DNA of 11,062 nt from Candidatus Roizmanbacteria bacterium (lineage in GTDB: Bacteria > Patescibacteriota > Microgenomatia > UBA1406 > GWC2-37-13): the NCBI GenBank assembly GCA_026395455.1, contig JAPLYR010000065.1:1-11062 (forward strand). Reading direction: 5' to 3'. The stretch's first letter is position 1, and every line of letters begins with the position of its first letter. Positions 1 to 7,664 of the stretch are shown one piece after another. The position numbers and the translations under genes were made by a program. The notes beneath the pieces are model-generated. The model did not search any database and was not told where the DNA came from. It saw only the letters and a list, made by a program, of their open reading frames with translations.

Positions 1-1497
1 AACGGTACCTGAAGATTCCATCCAACCTGAGGAAATTGCCTCTAACGTTGAAGCAACTGATCAAACAGATTTCAGTCAGATTCAGCCAGAAATAGCACCA
101 ATTGAAGCAGAGCCAGCACCTCTACACAAAGAACAAAGTAAAATACCATTTATATTAGGGGGAGTGGCAGTTTTTTTTATTGTTTTTATCCTTCTTTTTG
201 CGATTTTAAGTTCTGGTGCTAAAAAAAAGACTACACCTGCTCCTGAGGTTGTATCATTGACTTATTGGGGATTATGGGAAGAAAAGGAAGTTATGGAGCC
301 ACTCATAAAAGAATATCAAAAGTTACATCCAAATGTAACGATTACCTATGAAAGAAAATCTGAGAAAGATTATAGAAAAAAACTTCTTACATGGATTCAG
401 AATGGACAAGGACCAGATATTTTTCGCTTCCATAACACATGGGTTCCAGAAATGGTCCTTCCTAATCCTTCAACTCCAGAATTAGCGCTTGCAGCACTTC
501 CGGAATCAGTGATGACGTCAGCAGAATATGAAAAAACATTTTACCCAAACAAGTCATTAAAGAAAAATATGCCGATGGGACAGAAAAAATCATCAAAAAA
601 AATATTTTAGGGATGCCATTAATGATTGATGGATTGGTGATGATAGTAAATGAAGATTTATTAAAAAAAGCAGGTATTTCTACTATCCCAACAAATTGGG
701 ATGAAATGGTTGCTGCAGCTTCTCAAATTGCAGTTAAGGGGAAGGATAATACACTCATTACTGCAGGATTTGCAGCCGGCTCTGCTACCAATATTGCACA
801 TTTTTCTGATATTTATGGACTTATGTTACTTCTTAATGGGGGAGATCTTACAAAGTTAGATCAACCAGAAGCATCAGGTGCGCTTGAAGCATATAGAAGA
901 TTTGCAGAAGAACCTAATAATGTATGGAGTGATTCAATGCCTAATTCCGTCAATGCATTTGCGCAAGGGAAAGTTGCAATGATTTTTGCACCTTCATGGG
1001 AGATACATGCCATTAAAACAACCGCTCCAGATTTAAAAATTATTGTGGCACCCATACCAAATCCCCCAGGAGGAAAGCAGTTTTCGATAGCGACTTACTG
1101 GGTCGAGGGAGTTTCAAAAAAAAGTAAACATCAGTTGGAAGCTTGGAAATTCTTAACCTATCTATCTTCAAAAGAAGGTCAGACAAAAATGTTTGAAATT
1201 CAGAGCAATATTCGCATGTTTGGTATTCCCTATTCCCGCGTAGATCTGGCAGAATTACTCATACAAGATCCTTATTTGGGTCCCGTTGTTAAACAAGCAG
1301 CGGAAGATAGATTTGTTTCGTTGCCTCTTATCACTAATACGTTTGATGATGGTCTCAATGATGAAGTTGTTCGATACTTAGAAAACGCTATTAATGGCGC
1401 CTCACAAGGAGTATCATATGGAGAGGCAATGAAAAAAGCAAAGGAAGGAGTTGACCAGGTTTTTTTACAATATAAAATCAAATCAGATACTCTATGA
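1..1497 (+). CDS. Membrane-anchored family 1 extracellular solute-binding protein, 5'-partial and frameshifted
   Basis: This is probably the ligand-capture subunit of an ABC-type uptake system, perhaps for sugars or oligosaccharides, acting outside the cytoplasmic membrane. The frame beginning at base 2 is open from the window edge, so the true start lies outside; the GTG at 164 falls inside the membrane segment and is not the start. About 48 acidic, Pro/Glu-rich residues are followed by a membrane helix (about 147-216) and then the binding domain, with LTYWGLWEEKEVMEPLIKEY, GQGPDIFRFHNTW and, later, GMPLMIDGLVMIVNEDLL, all typical of family 1 binding proteins. The first frame stops at TAG 608-610. 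The rest of the protein is in the -1 frame, which is open from 532 and runs to TGA 1495-1497. Homology continues without loss if the frame changes near 544-550. No lipobox Cys is seen; the anchor appears to be the uncleaved helix. No permease or ATPase gene is in view. The family call is firm, the substrate unknown. The gene could be a pseudogene, carry a sequence error, or be recoded. Confidence 0.85.
544..550 (+). other. Frame-change site with CCCAAAC heptamer
   Basis: Upstream reading is ..TTT TAC CCA AAC; downstream homology needs ..CCC AAA CAA GTC. The heptamer C CCA AAC fits the X XXY YYZ pattern for tandem -1 slippage and lies exactly where the frame must change. A slip here gives ..TFYPN-QVIKEKYADG... 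The following 60 bases are A-rich with no obvious strong hairpin, and no purine-rich Shine-Dalgarno-like stimulator is seen 10-14 nt upstream. A lost base in the C3 or A3 run, by mutation or sequencing error, explains it equally well. Confidence 0.6.
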
Positions 1498-3506
1498 AAC
1501 TACCTTTTATAAATAACAACAATGTCAACGGAGAAGTTTACTGTGGTATTTTACTCAAGGAAGCTCAGGGAATCTGTTTTGTGTACGAAAAGAAGCCACA
1601 CTCTGTTTTTCTTCTCAAACAAAAAGAATTTCAATATTCAGATGGGTGGGAGCACATTGTCGACGATATAGATGAGGCGCTCTCAATCATTGAACAAGAA
1701 ATGGGCAAGCAAACAATCATATCTCAATGTGTCTTTTTTGTTTTTGCACATCTTATAGATCAAGTGACTCATGAAATTGCCAAACCTTATATTTCCAAAT
1801 TGCGAGATATTTCAAAACTACTTGAGTTAAAACCAGTCGGGTATATGGAAGTCATCGACGCAGTGCATGAAGAATTAGAAACAGAGAAACAAACTCGCTT
1901 ATCAAGCATTGTGGTCGAGCTTGATGATACTCAAATGACAACCTTTTTATTTAAAGGTGGACATAAAATTGCGATTCAACATTCATCACGTACAGATAAC
2001 TTTGCAGATGACATGCAAGGATCTCTGGAAAAAATCGCGCAAAGTCATATATTGCCCAATCACATCTATCTCTATGATTCTACAGATTTAGCTGAAGAAT
2101 CATCAGATCTACTTTTATATTCTTGGAAAAAGAATTTATTCATCCAGCAACCTCGTATAGCTGTTGTCCCATCTTCAACGGTAAGTAAAGCTCTCTTAAA
2201 ACTTCTTGAAAAGCAATTGTGTGAACAACCTCAAGTTATAGCGCAAAAAGAAGAAATGAACATGCCAAAAGAGGTTATGGGTTTTACGATTGGGCGCGAA
2301 ATAGAAGAAGAAAATGTAATTGAAGAAACGAGCAAACCAAAAAATATGGTTAGATTCTCATTCCCAAAAATAAAACTTCCTTCACTTAGTTTCTCTCGCG
2401 CAACTCCGCTAATCGCTATCCCGTTTGTCATTATTGGAATTTGTTTTGGTATGCTTTATTTCTTGCATAGAGCCAACATCATTATTAAAGTCCCAGTGGA
2501 AAAAAAGAATGCAGAAATAACAATACAAGCATCAAAAAAGCCAACAAAAACCGATCAGGTTGAATTACAAACAGTGACAACCTCTTTCAGTTCTATAGAA
2601 AAAAAGGATACAACTGGAAAACGAGATATCGGTGAAAAAGCCTCAGGAGAAGTAACACTGTATAGTTACGAAGAAAAAGAAAAACAACTTCCAAAGGCAA
2701 CAAAATTACAACAAGATTCACTTTCCTATGAAACAGATGATGTGGTTACAATTCCTGCATCTCAATTTGCGACAGACGGTATTACAAAAAATCCTGGGAA
2801 AGCAAAAATAAAAGTGAGAGCATCTTCGTTAGGTACTGAAAGTAACATTGAAAAGAATAAACGATTTTCTGTGGCTGGGTCATCTTCGAGTATTGTCTTT
2901 GGCATTAATGAGGCAGCCTTAACCGGAGGGACCAAAAAAGTCGTGAGAACAATTTCAAAAACTGATATAGATAATATAAAATCATTCGTTTTAGATAAGG
3001 CAAAGAAAGACGCGATAGACAAACAAAAAACAGATACGTCTTTTATCCTCCTCCCAGAGCTTTCGGTTGCAAAAGCGAATAAGGAACAATTCTCTGGAGA
3101 AATAGGTGAAGAAGCTGACTCATTGAAATATACCGCATCAGGTGAAGTTGTTATGTCGCGTATACCAAAAAAGACGATTCAAGATTTTGTTGAAAAAAAG
3201 TTAGTGAGCGAAAAACCAGATGGATATAAAACTGAGACGGTAACCTTTTCAGTAAAAAATCAAAAAAAATTGGAAAGTGGGGATATGCAATTCACCATTA
3301 GTGGTGAAATTTTATTTGTAAAATCCCTGAGTGCAACAGAAATTGCAAAAACTGCCGTAGGTAAGAGTGGAGAAGAAGGAAAAACGATGATTCAATCGCA
3401 GTATGGTGTAGCAGAAGTTGAGTTAAGTATTAATCCATCACTTCCATTTATCCAAGACAGAATGCCATTTTGGCAAGATCATATACGAGTTGAGTTGCTT
3501 CGATAA
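1494..3506 (+). CDS. Single-pass membrane protein: degenerate actin-fold/PilM-like cytoplasmic part plus baseplate-J-like outer part
   Basis: The role is unknown; it is probably an envelope-spanning structural or scaffold protein. The 670 residues fall into four parts. Residues 1 to about 250 are soluble; a stretch from about 137 (SSIVVELDDTQMTTFLFKGG, later HIYLYDS) resembles the second half of PilM/FtsA-like actin folds, but with weak nucleotide-site motifs. Residues about 250-303 are an acidic, then basic (KPKNMVRFSFPKIKLP) linker. One membrane helix lies at about 304-325. The remaining 345 residues are predicted outside; at about 375-485 there is a baseplate-J/gp47-like pattern: GKRDIGEKASGEVTLYS, a threshold-type 'ATKL...YETDDVVTIPA' segment, then 'ASSLGTESNIEKNKRFSV' and 'TGGTKK'. 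The start codon overlaps the upstream stop (ATGA), indicating translational coupling; no Shine-Dalgarno is visible. The sortase follows 2 bp later. The CDS and topology are certain, the baseplate-J resemblance is moderate, and the actin-fold call is tentative. No phage genes surround it, so a tail-like particle is not supported. Confidence 0.7.
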   Translation: MKLPFINNNNVNGEVYCGILLKEAQGICFVYEKKPHSVFLLKQKEFQYSDGWEHIVDDIDEALSIIEQEMGKQTIISQCVFFVFAHLIDQVTHEIAKPYISKLRDISKLLELKPVGYMEVIDAVHEELETEKQTRLSSIVVELDDTQMTTFLFKGGHKIAIQHSSRTDNFADDMQGSLEKIAQSHILPNHIYLYDSTDLAEESSDLLLYSWKKNLFIQQPRIAVVPSSTVSKALLKLLEKQLCEQPQVIAQKEEMNMPKEVMGFTIGREIEEENVIEETSKPKNMVRFSFPKIKLPSLSFSRATPLIAIPFVIIGICFGMLYFLHRANIIIKVPVEKKNAEITIQASKKPTKTDQVELQTVTTSFSSIEKKDTTGKRDIGEKASGEVTLYSYEEKEKQLPKATKLQQDSLSYETDDVVTIPASQFATDGITKNPGKAKIKVRASSLGTESNIEKNKRFSVAGSSSSIVFGINEAALTGGTKKVVRTISKTDIDNIKSFVLDKAKKDAIDKQKTDTSFILLPELSVAKANKEQFSGEIGEEADSLKYTASGEVVMSRIPKKTIQDFVEKKLVSEKPDGYKTETVTFSVKNQKKLESGDMQFTISGEILFVKSLSATEIAKTAVGKSGEEGKTMIQSQYGVAEVELSINPSLPFIQDRMPFWQDHIRVELLR

Positions 3507-3508
3507 TT

Positions 3509-4246
3509 ATGCCTTTGCATGTCTATCTAAAAGAGAATACCTCAAAAAAAAGAAAAGCAATAAACTACATTTCCTATTTTACATTAGGTATGGGGGTGCT
3601 TCTTTTATTCTGGTCGTTTTATCCTGTGCTTTCTTTTGAGCTGTATTCACGATTTATTTTAAAAAATGGCGTTGAGTCACCAGTACCACAAAATGGTGCT
3701 GGGGCTGCGAGAGATACCCAATCAGTACTGGGATCAAGTGATGCGCTTTCAAGCAATTTAAAGGATTTTACTCAAGCACATCTGTGGTTCCCTGGTAAAC
3801 AAAGTGATGAACAAAAATTAACAACTGGTGTGCAACAATACACATTGACTATTCCCAAGTTAAACATTACAAAAGCACGTGTGGTTGTGGGAGGGGACGA
3901 TTTGACTAAAAGTTTGGTTCACTATGTCCCACGGTCTATGCCAGGTGAATTTGGAAATGTAGCAATATTTGGTCATTCGACTCTTCCTCAACTTTATAAT
4001 GAAAAAGATTACAAAACGATTTTTACTTATCTTCCATCGCTCCAAAAAGGGGACTCAATCCTTGTTGCAGTTGGTGACCTGGAGTATGAGTATGAAGTGT
4101 ATGACATGTTTGTCGTGAGTCCAGAAAAAGTGTCCGTATTAGACCAACAATATGATGCTTCTTACCTTACCTTAGTAACCTGTGTTCCACCTGGAACGTT
4201 TTGGAAACGACTTGTAATTAAAGCAAAACTAATAAGACTTCCGTAA
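3509..4246 (+). CDS. Sortase (class D/E-like transpeptidase)
   Basis: A membrane-anchored cysteine transpeptidase that would cleave a sorting signal on exported proteins and join them to peptidoglycan or to each other on the outer face. The 245 residues comprise a basic N-terminus, a signal-anchor helix at about 18-45, a low-complexity linker (about 50-105), and the sortase barrel from about 110 (YTLTIPKLNITKARVVVGG) to the end. The catalytic triad is visible: His156 in GNVAIFGHSTLP, Cys225 in TLVTC (221-225) and Arg234 in FWKRLVI. Length and the TLVTC-VPPG-x3-R spacing match class D/E-like sortases. ATG 3509 lies 2 bp after the upstream stop, without a Shine-Dalgarno, so it is co-translated with the preceding operon genes. 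No LPXTG-type signal occurs in any protein of this window; substrates must lie elsewhere or use a non-canonical motif. Confidence 0.93.
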   Translation: MPLHVYLKENTSKKRKAINYISYFTLGMGVLLLFWSFYPVLSFELYSRFILKNGVESPVPQNGAGAARDTQSVLGSSDALSSNLKDFTQAHLWFPGKQSDEQKLTTGVQQYTLTIPKLNITKARVVVGGDDLTKSLVHYVPRSMPGEFGNVAIFGHSTLPQLYNEKDYKTIFTYLPSLQKGDSILVAVGDLEYEYEVYDMFVVSPEKVSVLDQQYDASYLTLVTCVPPGTFWKRLVIKAKLIRLP

Positions 4247-4247
4247 A

Positions 4248-4276
4248 TTTATATTTCTCTTGTAATAACCTATAAT
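4248..4276 (+). promoter_or_regulatory. Possible upstream promoter P1 for the penicillin-binding protein gene
   Basis: TTTATA (4248-4253), a 17-bp spacer and a consensus TATAAT (4271-4276) lie just after the sortase stop. The -35 box matches consensus at only four of six positions. Initiation would be near 4283, leaving a leader of about 12 nt with no Shine-Dalgarno. Confidence 0.4.
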
Positions 4277-4288
4277 ATCTGCTATAAT
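4260..4288 (+). promoter_or_regulatory. Sigma70-type promoter P2 with extended -10, predicted leaderless start
   Basis: TTGTAA (4260-4265), exactly 17 bp, then TATAAT (4283-4288) preceded by TGC, giving an extended -10 (TGnTATAAT). Six bases (TCGCCC) separate the -10 box from ATG 4295, so the usual start point falls on or next to the A of the start codon, and the mRNA would be leaderless. It occupies most of the 48-bp gap between the sortase and penicillin-binding protein genes. Confidence 0.7.
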
Positions 4289-4294
4289 TCGCCC

Positions 4295-6577
4295 ATGGTT
4301 TCAGCCTCAAAATTACGATTATTCTTGTTCTGGAGAGCTCTGCTTAGAGCACTCTATTTTGTACTCTATCACATTGTTAACTTCTTTATCGTTATTGGAG
4401 AGATCACAGAACACATAATTACGTTTATTTTACGGTCAATTCATTATATTATCTTTACACCCTTTTCATTTCTTTTGAGGCAAAAACAACACGTAAAAAA
4501 AACCACAACTGTTGTCACGGGTGGGTTAGTATCAGTACTTAAAGTTATATTTGGGGGAGTACTTAAAGTACTAAATACAATCATCCTGTTTCCTTTACGA
4601 TTTGTTGCTTCCTTATTTTCTCCCGAATTAAAAGCGTTCCTTTTAGGAATTTCATTGTGTTTTATTGGTTTTTTTCTTTTTACTTCATACCGATTTGTTG
4701 TCGAACTTCCTTCCCCAACAGATATTGGGAGACTTAATTATCCTTTATCAACACATATGTACGATAGAAATGGAAAGTTGTTATATGAAATATATAAAGA
4801 TCAAAATAGAACAAGTACAAAACTAACAGATCTTCCCAAGTATGTGTATCAAGCTACAATCGCAATTGAAGATAAGGACTTTTATAATCACAGTGGTGTT
4901 TCATTGCTTGGCGGTATTTTGCGCGCTGCAAAAGATACGGTGTTAAAAAAAGGATTACAGGGAGGTTCAACTATCACACAGCAATTGGTAAAAAGCGCTC
5001 TCTTAACTCCGGAACGAACCGTGGAAAGAAAATTAAAGGAAATTTTACTTGCATTATGGACTGAAAAACTCTATTCCAAGAATCAAATATTGGAAATGTA
5101 CCTCAATCAAGTTCCCTATGGAGGAAGTTCCTATGGCATTGAAGAGGCATCAAAGACATACTTTGGCAAAAGTGCAAAAGCTCTCTCAATATCCGAAGCT
5201 GCATTTCTTGCGGGGATGCCACAAGCTCCATCGATTTATTCTCCTTACACTAACCCAGACCTTGCAAAAAATAGAAGAGATGAAGTGCTAAAAAAAATGT
5301 ATGAACTTGGGTATATAACAAAAGAACAAAAGGAATTTGGAAATAAAGAAAATATTGTTGTCACACAGTTACAGAATAATATTAAGGCGCCTCACTTTGT
5401 ATTCTATGTTAAAAGCGATCTGGAGCAGCAATATGGTATTCAACGGGTAGAAGAAGGCGGACTAAACGTGATAACATCACTTGATTTAGACATTCAACAA
5501 GAAGGAGAGAAAATCCTAACGGAAGAACTGGAAAAAGTAGCATATCTTAATATTTCTAATGCAGCTATGTTGGTGACAAAACCATCAACTGGAGAAATAT
5601 TAGCAATGATTGGATCGGTTGATTATTATGCGGTGCAATCAGGGGCATTCAATGTGACAACAGGATATCGACAACCTGGAAGTTCTATAAAACCTGTAAC
5701 CTATGCACTTGCACTCGAAAAGGGATTTACTGCGGCAAGCATTATTGATGATGTCCCAACTGCTTTCGGTATTCAAGGAAGTGCACCGTATGTCCCAGTA
5801 AATTATGATGGACGTTTTCATGGACGCGTTCCACTTCGTTATGCGCTTGCTAATTCATTTAATATTCCAGCAGTAAAACTTCTCAATACACTTGGAGTAG
5901 ATGAAATGGTTACGTTTGCAAAAAAACTTGGCATAACAACTTGGGATGACTCTTCACGATTTGGACTTTCCCTAACTCTTGGAGGAGGAGAAGTTCATAT
6001 GACAGATATGGCAACGGTTTATGGAGCTTTCGCTAATCAAGGAGAAAGAGTTCCGGTGAGTGGAATAAAGCGGATTTATGACGCTAAAAATCAAGTACTG
6101 TTTGATAGTAAACCAACTGCAAAACGAGTTGTGAGCGAAGAAACAAGTTACATACTTTCAGATATTCTTTCTGATAATTTTGCACGAAGACTGGAGTTTG
6201 GAAGTCGCTCAGCACTTGAAATACCCGGATATAAAGTCGCTGTCAAAACAGGAACGACAGATATGAAAAAAGATAATTGGACCATTGGATATACTCCAGA
6301 TTTTGTTGTGACAGTATGGGTTGGAAATAACGACAATGCGCCAATGAATCAATATCTCGCATCAGGAATTACTGGAGCTGCGCCCATATGGAATAGAATG
6401 ATGTCCTACCTTCTTACAAAATATGGAGGACGATGGTATGAGAAGCCAGAAGGTGTTGTGGAAAAACAATGTTACTTTGGGAAATCAGAATTTTTCATTA
6501 AAGGAACAGAAACAAAAGCAAACTGTTCAAGCGCCATTCTGAGTTCACCTGATGTTACTCCAACAAAAGCTCCTTAA
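4295..6577 (+). CDS. Class A penicillin-binding protein (bifunctional glycosyltransferase/transpeptidase)
   Basis: It polymerises lipid II into glycan strands and cross-links the peptides on the outer face of the membrane. The 760 residues have, in order: an unusually long hydrophobic/basic N-terminal region (about 1-110), a membrane anchor (about 113-133), and a GT51 glycosyltransferase domain with EDKDFYNHSG (catalytic Glu192), GGSTITQQ (223-230), RKLKE (245-249) and the KNQILEMYLN motif. The penicillin-binding transpeptidase domain has the active-site Ser463-S-I-Lys466, the S521-F-N523 motif and KTGT (651-654). All catalytic motifs are intact. The C-terminus is a short tail with Cys726 and Cys744 that could form a disulfide. 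ATG 4295 is chosen because it is the first Met in frame and sits 6 bp below a consensus -10. The gene is close to the sortase operon but has its own promoters. It resembles the PBP1A type (mrcA/ponA); no symbol is assigned. Confidence 0.96.
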   Translation: MVSASKLRLFLFWRALLRALYFVLYHIVNFFIVIGEITEHIITFILRSIHYIIFTPFSFLLRQKQHVKKTTTVVTGGLVSVLKVIFGGVLKVLNTIILFPLRFVASLFSPELKAFLLGISLCFIGFFLFTSYRFVVELPSPTDIGRLNYPLSTHMYDRNGKLLYEIYKDQNRTSTKLTDLPKYVYQATIAIEDKDFYNHSGVSLLGGILRAAKDTVLKKGLQGGSTITQQLVKSALLTPERTVERKLKEILLALWTEKLYSKNQILEMYLNQVPYGGSSYGIEEASKTYFGKSAKALSISEAAFLAGMPQAPSIYSPYTNPDLAKNRRDEVLKKMYELGYITKEQKEFGNKENIVVTQLQNNIKAPHFVFYVKSDLEQQYGIQRVEEGGLNVITSLDLDIQQEGEKILTEELEKVAYLNISNAAMLVTKPSTGEILAMIGSVDYYAVQSGAFNVTTGYRQPGSSIKPVTYALALEKGFTAASIIDDVPTAFGIQGSAPYVPVNYDGRFHGRVPLRYALANSFNIPAVKLLNTLGVDEMVTFAKKLGITTWDDSSRFGLSLTLGGGEVHMTDMATVYGAFANQGERVPVSGIKRIYDAKNQVLFDSKPTAKRVVSEETSYILSDILSDNFARRLEFGSRSALEIPGYKVAVKTGTTDMKKDNWTIGYTPDFVVTVWVGNNDNAPMNQYLASGITGAAPIWNRMMSYLLTKYGGRWYEKPEGVVEKQCYFGKSEFFIKGTETKANCSSAILSSPDVTPTKAP

Positions 6578-6581
6578 CGTT

Positions 6582-7652
6582 TCATTTTAAATTTTTTAGA
6601 AAAGAGGCAAGGATGTCGTAATATGTGTCAAGGCTTTTTATATCAACCCACTCATCATCACTGTGTAACCCAGCCCCAATTGGTCCAAACTCTACTCCTT
6701 CTCCATCAACTCTACTAAAATGGCGGACATCGGAAGATCCATGCTTAACAATAACATCTGCCTTTTTTGAAGTGACATGCTCGATTGAAGCGAGTAATTG
6801 TTGGAAGTATGGATTTGTTTCTTTAGTAACTTGAGGTGGTTCAAACTCAAGAAATTCTAGTTCAAATCCTTCCAACATCTTTTCAATCTTGGGTTTAATT
6901 GTTTTCCAATCTTCAGGAATATAGCGAATATCAAGCTTCATAAGACAATTATCTGGGACCTTATTATATGTCGTATTTGAGGTTTCCACCTTTGCAATAT
7001 TTATTGTTGTTTTCCATTCTTCTTTTAACAGAACTGGGAATTCCATTTCAATACTATTTATTGCTTTATTCATTTTAAGAATTGCATTTGTACCTTTCCA
7101 TTGATACGCCCCATGTGCAACAGTACCCTTTGTTCTGACATTCATCCAAATAACACCTTTTGCTTTTTGACCTACTCCAAAATCTGTCGGTTCTCCTGCA
7201 ATGACAAAAGGAGTTCTTACCCCTTCTTTAATCTGTAAATTTGTACCATCATATCCTCCTATTTCTTCATCAGTTACAAGTTGCAAAGCAACAGGGCGTG
7301 AAATTGACTTGGCAACATCTTTAAACGCTAAAAGTTCAACTGCTGCTGCCGCCTTCATATCACTTACTCCTCTTCCATATAATTTATCACCCTTTTCAAC
7401 AGGGGTAAATTGGCTTGCTTGTGCAGAAACAACATCCAAATGTGCATTAAAAATTACATCAAATTGTGTTGGTCTTTGTTTACCTACATATGCAAGAATA
7501 CTTGGATGACCATTTTGATTAAACATTTCTATGGTATATTCACCCAATTCCTTTACACATATATCAATCACCTCTTGTAATTTTTCTTTTTTTTCATCAG
7601 TGGACTCAACTACTACGAGTTTTTTTGTAAGACCTAAAATATGTTCTCTCAT
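6582..7652 (-). CDS. M20 family zinc metallopeptidase/deacylase (ArgE/DapE/CPG2-like)
   Basis: A cytoplasmic two-metal amidohydrolase that would cleave an amide bond of an N-acyl amino acid, dipeptide or similar small molecule. With the start at ATG 7652 (MREHILGLTKKL) it has 356 residues, normal for the family. The frame is open further upstream, but the extra 40 residues would overlap the preceding gene and are low-complexity, so they are excluded. The metal-site pattern is complete: His71 and Asp73 in NAHLDVV, Asp98 in GRGVSDMK, catalytic Glu129 with Glu130 in TDEEIGG, Glu154 in AGEPTDF, and His330 in GAGLHSDDEWV. The dimerisation-domain motif TKGTVAHGAYQWKGTNAI is at about 174-191. It lies 7 bp after the GCS2-like gene, so co-transcription is likely, though a possible own promoter overlaps that junction. 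Substrate is not deducible; the neighbouring ligase-like genes hint at a ligation/hydrolysis pathway. Confidence 0.92.
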   Translation of the reverse strand: MREHILGLTKKLVVVESTDEKKEKLQEVIDICVKELGEYTIEMFNQNGHPSILAYVGKQRPTQFDVIFNAHLDVVSAQASQFTPVEKGDKLYGRGVSDMKAAAAVELLAFKDVAKSISRPVALQLVTDEEIGGYDGTNLQIKEGVRTPFVIAGEPTDFGVGQKAKGVIWMNVRTKGTVAHGAYQWKGTNAILKMNKAINSIEMEFPVLLKEEWKTTINIAKVETSNTTYNKVPDNCLMKLDIRYIPEDWKTIKPKIEKMLEGFELEFLEFEPPQVTKETNPYFQQLLASIEHVTSKKADVIVKHGSSDVRHFSRVDGEGVEFGPIGAGLHSDDEWVDIKSLDTYYDILASFLKNLK

Positions 7653-7658
7653 ATCGTG

Positions 7659-7664
7659 ATTATA
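7659..7664 (-). promoter_or_regulatory. Possible -10 box for a leaderless M20 transcript
   Basis: On the minus strand a perfect TATAAT, which includes the TAA stop of the upstream gene, is followed by six bases (CACGAT) and ATG 7652, the same geometry as the penicillin-binding protein promoter. The -35 position at 17 bp spacing reads TATATC, a poor match, and there is no TGn extension. It may be a secondary internal promoter or chance in AT-rich DNA. Confidence 0.35.

Noticed and set aside
1494..3506. Prophage or contractile tail locus, suggested by the baseplate-J-like domain.
   Set aside because: The domain is on a membrane-anchored protein and no tail, sheath, capsid, integrase or lysis gene is present.
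4534..4572. Repeated AGTACTTAAAGT (4534-4545 and 4558-4569), the second copy forming the palindrome AGTACTTAAAGTACT.
   Set aside because: It encodes the repeated residues VLKV in the amphipathic N-terminus of the penicillin-binding protein; codon reuse explains it better than a regulatory site.
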